From positions 1-10,880 of the forward strand of contig NJEF01000046.1 of the NCBI GenBank assembly GCA_002255065.1: a stretch of 10,880 nucleotides of DNA, in the 5' to 3' direction. A program made the translations under genes and the position numbers. The first letter of the stretch is position 1. The number at the start of each line of letters is the position of its first letter. The notes under the pieces were generated by a model. That model was not told where the DNA came from. It saw only the letters and a list, made by a program, of their open reading frames with translations, and did no database searches. Origin of the DNA: Desulfurococcales archaeon ex4484_204. Its GTDB lineage: Archaea; Thermoproteota; Thermoprotei_A; Sulfolobales; NBVN01. Below are positions 1 through 7,146 of the stretch, piece after piece.

Positions 1-45
1 CGAGGAGAGGCTGGGATGCTTACGGGGGGTGCTTTAAGGGAATGA
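1..45 (+). CDS. 3' end of an upstream gene, possibly the nucleoside ABC transporter ATPase (partial)
   Basis: Frame 1 is open from the window edge to a TGA at 43-45 and reads RGEAGMLTGGALRE. The stop overlaps the ATG of the next gene in an ATGA arrangement (42-45), typical of translationally coupled operon genes. ATPases of BMP-type nucleoside importers usually precede the permease gene and often end in a short Leu/Met-Gly-Gly rich tail, which this loosely resembles. A second frame gives EERLG just before the same point, so a frameshift here is also possible. Only about 14 codons are visible, so the assignment rests mostly on the neighbour. Confidence 0.4.
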   Translation, partial: RGEAGMLTGGALRE

Positions 46-561
46 TTAGGAAGTACGTTGGGGACGTAGCTACATCCTTTACAGCTATACTGATAGGTAT
101 ACTGGTTGGGGCCCTAGTACTTCAGCTAGCAGAGTACAGCCCTACGCTAGCCTACGGCTCCCTACTCAGCAGCACCTTCGGAGACTACTACGCGACCCTG
201 GACACGCTAACAGCTATGATGCCCATAATATTCACCGGTGCTGCAGCGGTAGTCATGTTTAAGTCGTCCCTGTTCTTCATAGGTATGGAAGGCAGCTCTA
301 CATAGGGGCCATAACGGCGTTCCTAGCTGGCTACCTACCCCCCTCCCAGGCCTCCACGTGCTCGTCTCATTCCTGATCGGCGGGCTGGGAGGGGTTTTAT
401 GGGGCCTGGGCCCGGGCTACTTAAGGGCTAAGTTAGGGGTTAATGAGACTGTAACAGCTATAATGCTTAACTAGGTCGCTATATTCCTTACGGACTACAT
501 TGTTCAGTACGCCTTCGCGGACCCCAGGGCCTCCATAGCTAGGACGTACAGGAGGGAGTAA
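42..561 (+). pseudogene. Broken BMP-family nucleoside ABC transporter permease
   Basis: This gene would encode one of the two membrane permeases of a nucleoside (BMP/YufP-type) importer. It starts at ATG 42 and has an N-terminal membrane helix (about residues 11-30). The diagnostic family stretch GVNETVTAIMLN is read at 436-471. The frame is broken three times. One C is missing near 291-293, where GGCCAG would restore GMEGQLYIG. One C is missing from the C6 run at 338-343, restoring PPLPGLH. An amber TAG lies at 472-474, where the family normally has an aromatic residue after TAIMLN. Reading through, the frame ends at TAA 559-561 after about 173 codons, roughly half of the usual 330-360 residues, and no second permease follows. 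I infer a decayed gene. Sequencing error could explain the two indels but not the missing C-terminal half. Confidence 0.85.
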
Positions 562-605
562 TTAGTAAATGTCTAAAACAAGTATTCCCTAAATTAAGGG
601 GGGTT

Positions 606-1350
606 ATGCTTATGTGGGTAGCGCTGCACCTACTCATTAGTGGGGATGTAGGTAAGTACGCCCTCCTACCAGGGGACCCAGCTAGGGCTAGGAGGATCGC
701 CGAGTTCCTTGATAGCGCCGAGCTGAAGTCTGAGAACAGGGAGTTCGCCATATACACGGGGAAATATGGGGGCGTTACGGTAACGGCCGCCTCAACAGGT
801 ATTGGCGGCCCTCAACAGCTATAGCTGTTGAGGAGCTAGCTAGGTGCGGTGTTAAGTATTTCATTAGGGTCGGGACCTGCGGCACTATTAAAGGGGGGTT
901 AAGGTCGGGGATCTAGTCCTGCCGTACGCGGCGGTAAGGCTCGACGGCGTTACTAGGAGGTACGTACCGCCTGAGTACCCAGCCGTAGCACACCCAAAGG
1001 TTTTCAACGCGTTGCTTAACGCCTCTAGAGCCCTAGGTATTAAACCTCTAGTAGGTATTGTAGCCTCAGACGACATGTTCTATGCGGGTATCGGCGAGCT
1101 CAAGTACTGGTAGTCCATGGGTGTAGTAGCTGTCGAGATGGAGGCATCAACAGTGATGACCATAGAATCTATTAAGGGCCTCCACGGAGGCGCTATACTG
1201 GTCGTCGATGGAAACATAGTTGAGGGAACGGGAAAGGCTTCCGTAGGTGCACATAAGGGCTCCGAGGTTGGGGAAGTCGTTAAGGAGGCTATAGACGTGG
1301 AGATAAGGGTAGCCCTTGAAGCTGTTAAGATCTTGGAGCGCGGGGCCTAA
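606..1350 (+). pseudogene. udp: Uridine phosphorylase-like gene, frame-disrupted
   Basis: The intact enzyme would split uridine (or related nucleosides) into base and ribose-1-phosphate in the cytoplasm. Recognition comes from GDVGKYALLPGDP near the N-terminus, NREFAIYTGKYGGV, STGIGGPSTAIAVEEL, VGTCGTI and GVVAVEMEAST, the usual order for the PNP/UDP family. Repaired, the product is about 248 residues, a full family length. Lesions: a C missing from the CCC run at 809-811, a G missing from the G6 run at 893-898, and an amber TAG at 1111-1113 just before SMGVVAVEME. Start may be ATG 606 or, with better spacing from the GGGGGGTT tract at 598-605, ATG 612. It follows the nucleoside permease remnant, which fits a salvage operon. 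The last 77 codons (1117-1350) are open and well conserved in pattern, suggesting recent loss. Confidence 0.88.
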
Positions 1351-1367
1351 ACACCTACATTGCTTCA

Positions 1368-1381
1368 GCGCCCCTAGGCGC
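1368..1381. terminator. Short GC hairpin after the udp pseudogene
   Basis: GCGCC (1368-1372), a CCTA loop, then GGCGC (1377-1381) form a perfect 5-bp stem. It lies 18 nt after the udp stop and just before the TATA-like element of the next gene. No long T tract follows, so a terminator role is only possible; it could also be an operator. Confidence 0.3.
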
Positions 1382-1383
1382 AA

Positions 1384-1392
1384 TCTTTAAAG
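1384..1392 (+). promoter_or_regulatory. TATA-like box for the amino acid importer operon
   Basis: The stretch TCTTTAAAG sits 16 nt before ATG 1408 and 46 nt before an in-frame ATG at 1438. With initiation about 25 nt downstream of the box, the mRNA would begin close to 1410-1415, which would leave ATG 1438 as a start with a short leader or make ATG 1408 nearly leaderless. The site marks the start of a new transcription unit after the decayed nucleoside locus. Confidence 0.4.
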
Positions 1393-1407
1393 AGCTCCTC
1401 CCTACCT

Positions 1408-2265
1408 ATGATCTGGGTAAAAACCTTGGATAAAGGTATGGTAACCCTAGTTATTGCCGTAATTATAGCTCTAGCCGTTGGGGTTGCTGTTGGCTGGTTC
1501 GCTAAACCCACACCAGCACCCGCTGCTAAGGGCATACCCCCGGGTAAGTTCGCTACCCCGCCTAAGCCGGGGGAGGAGGTAGTTATTATCCACGGCTTCG
1601 ACGCTGCATACCCCCCGTTCACTGAGGTAACCCCTGAGGGTAAGGCGGTTGGCTTCGACGTAGACGTTGTCGACTGGATAGCTAAGAAGTATGGGTGGAA
1701 GGTCATTCACAAGCCGTGGGACTGGTCAACCATAGTTACAGCCCTCGAGAAGGGCGACATAGACATCATTGCTTCAGGGATGACTATAAACCCCGAGAGG
1801 GCGTCTAGGAAGATATGGTTTACCATACCTTACTACTACTACATCCACGAGGTCATAGTGCGTGCCGATGAGAAGAGGTCTCTAGAGGAGATCCTTAACT
1901 CAGGTGAGTACATAGCCTGCCAGCTAGGCGCTACCTCTGAGAAGTGGGCTGATAAGCTGCTAGCTAAGGGCTATAAGTTTAAGAAGCTAGCCCTGGACTC
2001 CTATCCCCTAGCCCTTAAGGCGGTTCTCGACGGCAGAGCTGTTGCCTGCATAACTGACTCAGCCTTCTACGACCCCTACATAAAGAAGCACCCGGAGATT
2101 GCAGCTAAGTTCAAGGTCTTAAGCACCCTAGGCGGTATGGAGGCCTACGGGATAGCTACTAGGCCGGGAGACTTCTGGCTTAGGGAGAAGATCAACGAGG
2201 CGTTGGAAGAGCTCATGAGCAGCCCGTTATGGAACGAGCTGCTCAAGAAGTGGAACCTAGGTTAG
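1408..2265 (+). CDS. Polar amino acid ABC transporter substrate-binding protein, membrane-anchored
   Basis: This is an extracellular solute-binding protein (family 3) that captures a polar amino acid and delivers it to the permease. An N-terminal hydrophobic helix (residues 12-31) followed by a Pro/Ala-rich linker anchors it to the membrane; there is no lipobox Cys. Family landmarks are FDAAYPPF (64-71), GFDVDVVDWIA (82-92), SGMTINPERASR (123-134) with the Arg expected to bind the ligand carboxylate, PYYYY (141-145), QLGATSE (172-178) and ITDSAFYDP (215-223). The 285-residue length is typical. Start ATG 1408 gives the longest form; ATG 1438 would begin right at the hydrophobic helix and is equally plausible. 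It is the first gene of a binding protein, permease, ATPase order, and a terminator-like hairpin follows it. The exact amino acid cannot be read from sequence. Confidence 0.92.
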   Translation: MIWVKTLDKGMVTLVIAVIIALAVGVAVGWFAKPTPAPAAKGIPPGKFATPPKPGEEVVIIHGFDAAYPPFTEVTPEGKAVGFDVDVVDWIAKKYGWKVIHKPWDWSTIVTALEKGDIDIIASGMTINPERASRKIWFTIPYYYYIHEVIVRADEKRSLEEILNSGEYIACQLGATSEKWADKLLAKGYKFKKLALDSYPLALKAVLDGRAVACITDSAFYDPYIKKHPEIAAKFKVLSTLGGMEAYGIATRPGDFWLREKINEALEELMSSPLWNELLKKWNLG

Positions 2266-2289
2266 GCCTCAACCTAGAAGCTATTTTTT
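2257..2289 (+). terminator. Intercistronic stem-loop with T6 tract after the binding-protein gene
   Basis: CTAGGTT (2257-2263) and AACCTAG (2271-2277) form a perfect 7-bp stem with a 7-nt loop, overlapping the stop codon at 2263-2265. A run of six T follows at 2284-2289. In many ABC importers partial termination after the binding-protein gene gives more binding protein than membrane subunits. That role is inferred from position and structure. Confidence 0.6.
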
Positions 2290-2327
2290 AGGCTCACACC
2301 TGGCTAATTTACGGGGGTGGGGATCTA

Positions 2328-2984
2328 GTGTTTTGGGCATACGTTCCATACATGCTCGCAGGTGTGTTATGGACTTTCGCGCTAGTTGGGGGTGGTTTAG
2401 GCCTCGGCTTCCTCATAGGCCTGCCGATAGCTATTGGCCAGGTCTACGGGGGCAGGGTTGTTAAGGCCTTCCTCGATGTTTATGTGTGGTTTTTTAGGGG
2501 GGTCCCCCTGCTAGTGCTCCTCTTCCTGTTCTACTGGGGTGTCTTTCCCGCTCTAGGGCATAAGCTGCCAGCCCTTGAGGCAAGCATTATAGTTCTAGGT
2601 CTGAGGAGCGGTGCCTACCAGTCGCAGATATTCAGAGGGGCTATAGAGTCCGTTGGTGAGGGGCAGATGGTGGCTGCGCGCTCGCTGGGTATGAGCAGGG
2701 TTAGCGCTATACTTCACATAATCCTGCCCCAGGCGTTAAGGATAGCTATACCTGGGTGGACCAACGAGTACGCAATACTGCTTAAGGACTCAGCCATATG
2801 CTTCACCCTAGGCGTGCTGGAGATATTGACGAGGACTAGGTACGTCGTCATAGCTACGGGCGAGGCCCTGCTCCCCTACATAACGGCTGGCTTCCTATTC
2901 ATATTCCTAACCTATGGGGGGACTAAGGTGCTCAACGTGATCTACGAGAAGACCAGGATACCTGGCCTTGTTTGGAGGATGTGA
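2328..2984 (+). CDS. Polar amino acid ABC transporter permease (HisM/GlnP type)
   Basis: This is an inner-membrane subunit that forms the translocation path for the amino acid. The 218-residue product has membrane helices around 8-38, 46-73, 82-95, 150-170 and 182-204. The cytoplasmic EAA loop GAIESVGEGQMVAARSLGMS (104-123) contacts the ATPase, and the His/Glu/Gln permease signature FRGVPLLVLL (56-65) and RSGAYQSQIFRGAI are present. Start is GTG 2328, preceded by a GGGGGTGGGGAT Shine-Dalgarno region at about 2313-2323. The gene lies 62 nt after the binding-protein gene and its TGA (2982-2984) is 8 nt before the preferred ATPase start. Because the sister permease at 3748-4319 is broken, this copy may act as a homodimer. 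Confidence 0.93.
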   Translation: MFWAYVPYMLAGVLWTFALVGGGLGLGFLIGLPIAIGQVYGGRVVKAFLDVYVWFFRGVPLLVLLFLFYWGVFPALGHKLPALEASIIVLGLRSGAYQSQIFRGAIESVGEGQMVAARSLGMSRVSAILHIILPQALRIAIPGWTNEYAILLKDSAICFTLGVLEILTRTRYVVIATGEALLPYITAGFLFIFLTYGGTKVLNVIYEKTRIPGLVWRM

Positions 2985-2992
2985 GGTGGTGG

Positions 2993-3751
2993 ATGGTGGA
3001 CGTAGTTTTAAGGGCTGAGGACATCCATAAGAGCTACGGGAAGACCAAGGTCCTTAAAGGGATCAGCTTCGAGGTCGGTAGGGGTGAGACTAAGGTTATC
3101 TGCGGCCCTAGCGGTGCTGGTAAGAGCACCCTCCTTAGGTGCTTGAACCTCCTTACAAGGCCTGATAAGGGGCGTGTATGGCTTGAGGACGTAGAGCTAA
3201 CGAGCCCCTCAGTAAATATTAACAAGATGCGGCAGAGGATAGGGTTCGTCTTCCAGGAGTTCAACCTCTTTAACCACCTAACGGCTCTCGACAACGTCAT
3301 GATAGGGCTGACGAAGGTTAAGAAGTTGCCTAAGGATGAGGCTAGGAGGATAGCTAAGGAGGCCCTCCTAACGGTGCACATAACTGAGGACCTATGGAAT
3401 AAGTACCCCGCCCAGCTTTCGGGGGGGCAGAAGCAGAGGGTAGCTATAGCTAGGGCGCTAGCTATGGACCCAGTCATAATACTCTACGACGAACCCACGT
3501 CCGCCCTAGACCCCCACCTCATAGGGGAGGTCCTGGAGGTTATGAAGGAGCTAGCTAGGAGGAAGGTAACAGGCCTAGTAGTCACCCACGAGATAGGGTT
3601 CGCCCTCTCCGTAGCTGACGAGATAATGTTCATGTACAATGGTAAGATAGTGGAGAGGGGGCCTCCTAAGGAGGTCGTCTTCAACCCTAAGCACGAAGTA
3701 ACCGCTAGGTTCTTTAAGAGGATATCCGAGCTCTACGGTGGTAGGAAGTGA
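2993..3751 (+). CDS. Polar amino acid ABC transporter ATP-binding protein (GlnQ/HisP type)
   Basis: This cytoplasmic ATPase powers the importer. Visible motifs, numbered from ATG 2993: Walker A GPSGAGKST (38-46), Q-loop FQEFNLF (87-93), signature LSGGQKQR (142-149), Walker B IILYDEP (162-168), D-loop SALD (170-173) and switch His in VTHE (197-200). The 252-residue length matches GlnQ/HisP. I chose ATG 2993 because GAGGTG (2982-2987) sits 5 nt upstream and the frame then reads MVDVVLRAEDIHKSYG. A TTG at 2972 gives a 259-residue form but would lie inside the permease gene. The segment before the signature (ALLTVHITEDLWNKYP) is less canonical than usual but the key residues are intact. Its TGA overlaps the GTG of the next permease remnant. 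Confidence 0.94.
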   Translation: MVDVVLRAEDIHKSYGKTKVLKGISFEVGRGETKVICGPSGAGKSTLLRCLNLLTRPDKGRVWLEDVELTSPSVNINKMRQRIGFVFQEFNLFNHLTALDNVMIGLTKVKKLPKDEARRIAKEALLTVHITEDLWNKYPAQLSGGQKQRVAIARALAMDPVIILYDEPTSALDPHLIGEVLEVMKELARRKVTGLVVTHEIGFALSVADEIMFMYNGKIVERGPPKEVVFNPKHEVTARFFKRISELYGGRK

Positions 3752-4319
3752 GCTTCTGGGAGGAGTTCTTCCCAGCACTCCTAAGCGGCTTCACCGAGAC
3801 TCTAGCGATCCTAGCCGTAGCTATACCTGTGAGTATCGCGTGGGGGGTTGTTCTAGGATCCGCCAGGGTCTACGGCAACAGGCTCGTCTCCCTAATAGCT
3901 GCAGGTATCGTGGGCCTCTTCAGGGGCTTCCCCCTAGTGGTAACGGGGCCTACCAGTCTGAGTACGTTAGGGGCGCTATACGCTCGATAGATGTAGGTCA
4001 GTCCCTAGCTGCTAGGGCTCTAGGTATGAGTAAGGCCCAGGAGCTCCTATACGTGATCCTGCCTCAGGCCTTTAGGAGGGCCCTGCCGGGCATCTCCAAC
4101 GAGATCATATACATGATTAAGTACTCATCGCTAGCCTACATAGTAGGGGTTACCGAGATGTTCAGCGTCTCCAAGCGCTTTAACTCACTCTACTTCAGGC
4201 CTGTCGAAATCTTCTTTACCGCAGCCATTATCTACCTAGCAATGACTACTGCAGCAACCATAGGCTTTAAGCTCCTGGAAAACAAGCTCAGGATCCCCGG
4301 CCTCGAGGTTGAGGTCTAA
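3748..4319 (+). pseudogene. Second amino acid permease gene with an internal deletion
   Basis: The 5' part starts at GTG 3748, overlapping the ATPase stop, and reads MSFWEEFFPALLSGFTETLA through FRGFPLVVT at 3945. The 3' part resumes in another frame with GAYQSEYVRGAI at about 3945 and continues through the EAA loop GQSLAARALGMS to LRIPGLEVEV and TAA 4317-4319. Alignment with the intact permease at 2328-2984 shows that about 30 codons corresponding to its residues 65-94 are missing. The junction lies in 3940-3948 and the loss is not a multiple of three, so the frame changes. No other stop or indel is visible. Most likely a permease that lost a membrane helix by a small deletion; an assembly collapse would look the same. 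Confidence 0.88.
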
Positions 4320-5241
4320 CCTTGCGGTTAAACCACCTAAGAAGTTCAGCAACGCCTTCCTCAAGATCGATCATGGGCTCCCATTTAAGGACCTTCTTAG
4401 CCCTAGAGATATCTGCAAGGCTATACCTAACATCGCCCTCCCTCGGAGAGCTATAAATGGGCTGTACCCTAGCACCGCTAAGCTCAGCAACCAGTCTTGC
4501 TAGCTCAGCAATGCTAACAGCCCTTCCTGTCCCTATATTAATAGCTACAAATCTCGCAGGAAGCTCTGTTCTTAGCGATAACTCAACGGCTCTAGCAACA
4601 TCAACAACGTTCACGAAATCCCTGATTTGATTACCGTCGCCAAAGATTATTGGTGGCTCACATCTAGTAGCCCTCCTAACGAACTCTGTAATGACACCTG
4701 TATAAGGCCTTGACTGCCCCAACCCATAGACATTAAAGAGCCTTAGGACAACCGATTCAAGGCCCTTCCAAGAACTATAGAACTTAAGGATCTCCTCACC
4801 TAATAGCTTGCTTAGCCCATAAGGTGATTTAGGTCTTGCTGGATGATCTTCGGTAACTGGTATCTTTACGGGTTCACCGTAAATCGCTGCACTACTTAGG
4901 TATATAAGCCTCTTAACCCTGGCGGTAGCTGATGCCTCAGCAACAACTGCAGTACCTATGACGTTATTCGCTATATACTTGATTGGCTCCCTAACTGATT
5001 CAGCTACATCTACATATGCTGCAGCGTGGATTACTGCGTTAAAGCCTCTAAGTAGCTTACGGAGTAAATCTAGATCCCTTATATCACCTTTAATAACCTT
5101 GGCATTAACCGCTTTAAGCTCTTCAACGCATTCAGGGCTTGCTCTCTCGAAAGAGTCTATACCAAGTACTCTATAGCCTCTCAACTTAAGGTACCTTAAT
5201 ATATGGCTACCTATAAAACCTGCAGCTCCCGTAACTAACAC
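4288..5241 (-). CDS. NAD-dependent NDP-sugar epimerase/dehydratase (GalE-like, extended SDR)
   Basis: The product is a nucleotide-sugar modifying enzyme, probably a UDP-glucose/UDP-GlcNAc 4-epimerase or relative used in surface glycan synthesis. The Rossmann motif TGAAGFIGS lies at residues 4-12, an acidic residue binding NAD ribose in IDS (28-30), AAAYVDV near 73-79, SSAAIYG (116-122), and the catalytic pair YGLSK (Tyr141, Lys145). RLFNVYG (167-173), FGDGNQIRDFVNVVDVA (200-216) and NIGTG (235-239) are typical of the family. Length 317 is normal. The start is uncertain: GTG 5241 gives MLVTGAAG, while ATT 5247-5245 would give the family-typical M-K-V-L-V-T-G and lies 7 nt from GGGGTG (5260-5255). 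The 3' end overlaps the permease pseudogene by 32 bp, tail to tail. Substrate specificity cannot be fixed here. Confidence 0.92.
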   Translation of the reverse strand: MLVTGAAGFIGSHILRYLKLRGYRVLGIDSFERASPECVEELKAVNAKVIKGDIRDLDLLRKLLRGFNAVIHAAAYVDVAESVREPIKYIANNVIGTAVVAEASATARVKRLIYLSSAAIYGEPVKIPVTEDHPARPKSPYGLSKLLGEEILKFYSSWKGLESVVLRLFNVYGLGQSRPYTGVITEFVRRATRCEPPIIFGDGNQIRDFVNVVDVARAVELSLRTELPARFVAINIGTGRAVSIAELARLVAELSGARVQPIYSSPREGDVRYSLADISRAKKVLKWEPMIDLEEGVAELLRWFNRKVRPQPRGRGS

Positions 5242-5641
5242 CTTAATGCCCTAGCACCCCATAATTAATGATGAGGAGTTAATATAGCTTTCAACGATAC
5301 CGACCGCTTAAGCCGCCTACACAGCTCCGCCTTAAGGAAGCCCTGTGAAAACGCTAACCAACCTAGCTGAATTGGGGTGTTAATTGAAGCTTAGAGGCCG
5401 CTTAATTTAAGAGCCTAGCTAATTAACAGGGATGACATGAGCTTGATGAAGGAAGGACTAGCGGAGGGAGGATATCTAGCTCCTAGTTTATTAAGAGCTT
5501 CAATTACGTGGCTTCCTACCCTAGCTTAAGCCCTAAAACGTGTGTTAGTTTTACTAGCCTTACCCTTATCAGCATTACATGATGATTGCTCGCAATAAAC
5601 ATATCTCTCCTGTACTTCCTTAGTTAGCGTGGTAGTGTGGG
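5242..5641. other. 400-bp intergenic region between divergent genes
   Basis: No intact gene of normal size is visible. On the minus strand a TATA-like TATATTAA lies at about 5277-5284 and GGGGTG at 5260-5255, both serving the epimerase. On the plus strand AATAAACATA (about 5595-5604) lies about 40 nt before the UPF0282 gene. A 30-codon ORF at 5437-5529 (MSLMKEGLAEGG...) has GGGATGA just upstream but no recognisable family. Two ATGATGA box C-like strings (about 5269 and 5579) have no properly spaced CTGA box D, so I do not call C/D RNAs. Confidence 0.5.
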
Positions 5642-6658
5642 GTGAAGCTCTACATAGCTGGGTCTGAGAGCCTAGGTGTCCGCGGATTATCGTGCTTCAT
5701 AGATCTCGGTAACCGTTTATTCCTCATAGATCCTGGTGTTGCTCTGGGGTACACTCGCTACGGTCTGCACCCACACCCCCTCCAGGCGGCCTTCTCCGAG
5801 ATCACTAAAATCTTGATTGCGATGTTTTGGCGTAGGGCCACCGACATAATCGTTACCCATCTCCACGGGGATCACGTTCCTTTACCTAATGCTAACCCCT
5901 TCCAGCTACCCCTAGGGCTTCTAGGGGGATTGGATAGGGAGGCGTTGCTCTGGGTTAAGGGCCGTGGATTACTTAAGGGGCGTGAGATAGCTAGGTTTGA
6001 GGGGTTAATGAATTACTTTAGCGGCAGGGCTGTCTACATCACTGCTGAGGGTGCTAGCGATGACGTAGTGAGGTTCTCAGGGCCTTACCCACATGGCTTG
6101 AATACGGAGACCAAGGTTTTCATTGTAGGGATCGGTGAGGGCCCTAACTCCATCGTTCACCTATCGGATACACAGCTGCTGGTCAGCGATGTTATTGAGA
6201 AGGTTGGGGAGTGGGGGGCTAGGATAGTGGTTACTGATGGGCCACCGCTGTACAGGTTGAGAGGTCCCGTAAAACTCCACGTTGCTGAGAGAGCTAGGGC
6301 TAACGCCTTAAGACTCGCTGACCACGCAGACTACGTAATTATAGACCACCACGTAGCTAGAAGTGTTGATGGGGTTAGGTGGATTGAGGGTTTAAGGAGG
6401 GAGGTAGGTGATAGGGTTATGTGTGCAGCTGACTTCATGGGGAGGCCGAGGCTGCTCCTCGAGGCGTGGAGGAGGGCTACCTACGACGTAATGCCCGTAG
6501 ATACCGACTGGTTCGTTAGAGATAGGTATAGAGGGGTTGGCGAGGCCCTAAGCATGTATGGAAACGTGGTTGAGGGCTTAGTTAGAGAGGCTCCTAGGGA
6601 GTTAACCCTTAATGACGCAGAGTTTAAGAGGTTGCTGAGAAGGGCCGTAGTAGCTTGA
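5642..6658 (+). CDS. UPF0282-type metallo-beta-lactamase fold protein
   Basis: This is a cytoplasmic metal-dependent hydrolase of unknown substrate. The metal motif THLHGDH is at residues 72-78 (His73, His75, Asp77, His78). Features recalled from the archaeal UPF0282 family are ESLGVRGL (9-16), LIDPGVALGYTRYGLHPHP (28-46), a PHG near 151-153, HLSDTQ (174-179), TDGPP (199-203) and a late DHH (236-238). The 338-residue length is slightly above the roughly 300-320 I expect for the family. Start is GTG 5642; a TATA-like element lies about 40 nt upstream. The gene stands alone, with divergent and convergent neighbours. Family fold is well supported; the UPF0282 label is from memory of its motifs. 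Confidence 0.85.
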   Translation: MKLYIAGSESLGVRGLSCFIDLGNRLFLIDPGVALGYTRYGLHPHPLQAAFSEITKILIAMFWRRATDIIVTHLHGDHVPLPNANPFQLPLGLLGGLDREALLWVKGRGLLKGREIARFEGLMNYFSGRAVYITAEGASDDVVRFSGPYPHGLNTETKVFIVGIGEGPNSIVHLSDTQLLVSDVIEKVGEWGARIVVTDGPPLYRLRGPVKLHVAERARANALRLADHADYVIIDHHVARSVDGVRWIEGLRREVGDRVMCAADFMGRPRLLLEAWRRATYDVMPVDTDWFVRDRYRGVGEALSMYGNVVEGLVREAPRELTLNDAEFKRLLRRAVVA

Positions 6659-6670
6659 GGGTTTAAACCC
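6659..6670. repeat. 12-bp perfect palindrome directly after the UPF0282 stop
   Basis: GGGTTTAAACCC begins at the base after the TGA (6656-6658). It could be part of transcription termination or a protein-binding site. No T tract follows, so the role is open. Confidence 0.4.
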
Positions 6671-6700
6671 CTAGTAGTTCTAAACTAGCTGCGGGTGCTA

Positions 6701-6902
6701 ATTGCTTAAATTCGTTACGGTATCAGTGGATAGTCATTACGTTAAGCTAACCTTGGGAATGCACCATATAACGTTGCTCTAAACTCCTTAATGGTTCTTA
6801 AGGGGGAAGGCTTGGTTAGCCGCTTAAGCTAGGCTGGATTTAAGTTAAGATGGGGCTTCATAGAGGTTTACTCGCTAATGCCTAAGCTGCTAGCTATACC
6901 TT
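6701..6902 (+). pseudogene. Possible remnant of an unidentified gene
   Basis: A TTG at 6701 with GGGTG 4 nt upstream (6692-6696) opens a 26-codon frame beginning MLKFVTVSVDSHYVKL. Farther on, another frame reads NSLMVLKGEGLVSRLS, a stop, then AGFKLRWGFIEVYSLMPKLL ending at TAA 6900-6902. Both pieces look protein-like in composition but belong to different frames and contain stops. I do not recognise a family. Given the other broken genes nearby this may be a decayed gene; it may equally be chance. Confidence 0.25.
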
Positions 6903-7111
6903 AATGCCTTAACCTCATACCACCCTTCCTTAGCGGTTAGGTTAACTACTTTAAACCCCCTCCTTCTAAGGATTGATGAAACGTACTTGAGGGGTATGTC
7001 TTCAGGGTTGAATAGAACCCTGACCTCCCTCTCCTTAATTGCCGGGCTCAGCGACATTAACTTACCTAGAGGTGCCTCACACCTAAGATCTATCACCCTA
7101 ATACCCCTCAT
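6890..7111 (-). CDS. Small TusA/SirA-like sulfur-carrier fold protein
   Basis: The 73-residue product has the size and pattern of the TusA fold: an N-terminal VIDLRCEAP (6-14), an acidic NPEDIP turn (35-40), then a helix and the late RRRGFKVV stretch (49-56) where TusA proteins have a conserved Gly-aromatic-x-Val. TusA-type proteins carry sulfur as a persulfide on the first Cys of a CPxP motif. Here Cys11 is present but the motif reads C-E-A-P, so only the Cys and one Pro remain. Start ATG 7111 is backed by a good GGTGAT Shine-Dalgarno 5 nt upstream. A minus-strand TATA-like element lies at about 7147-7162. The sulfur role is inferred; the fold assignment is by pattern only. Confidence 0.62.
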   Translation of the reverse strand: MRGIRVIDLRCEAPLGKLMSLSPAIKEREVRVLFNPEDIPLKYVSSILRRRGFKVVNLTAKEGWYEVKALRYS

Positions 7112-7146
7112 AGCACATCACCGACCTATACCTTGTGTTTAGATAG

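Noticed and set aside
539..757. Open frame on the minus strand, and similar ones at 888-1076, 1147-1383 and 1374-1706
   Set aside because: They lie opposite well-supported plus-strand genes or remnants and have no recognisable motifs; they are shadows.
3034..3477. 147-codon minus-strand open frame
   Set aside because: It is the reverse of the ATPase Walker A to Walker B region, whose plus-strand motifs are unambiguous.
5266..5600. ATGATGA strings that look like C/D box sRNA box C
   Set aside because: No CTGA box D at the expected spacing and no paired C'/D' elements.
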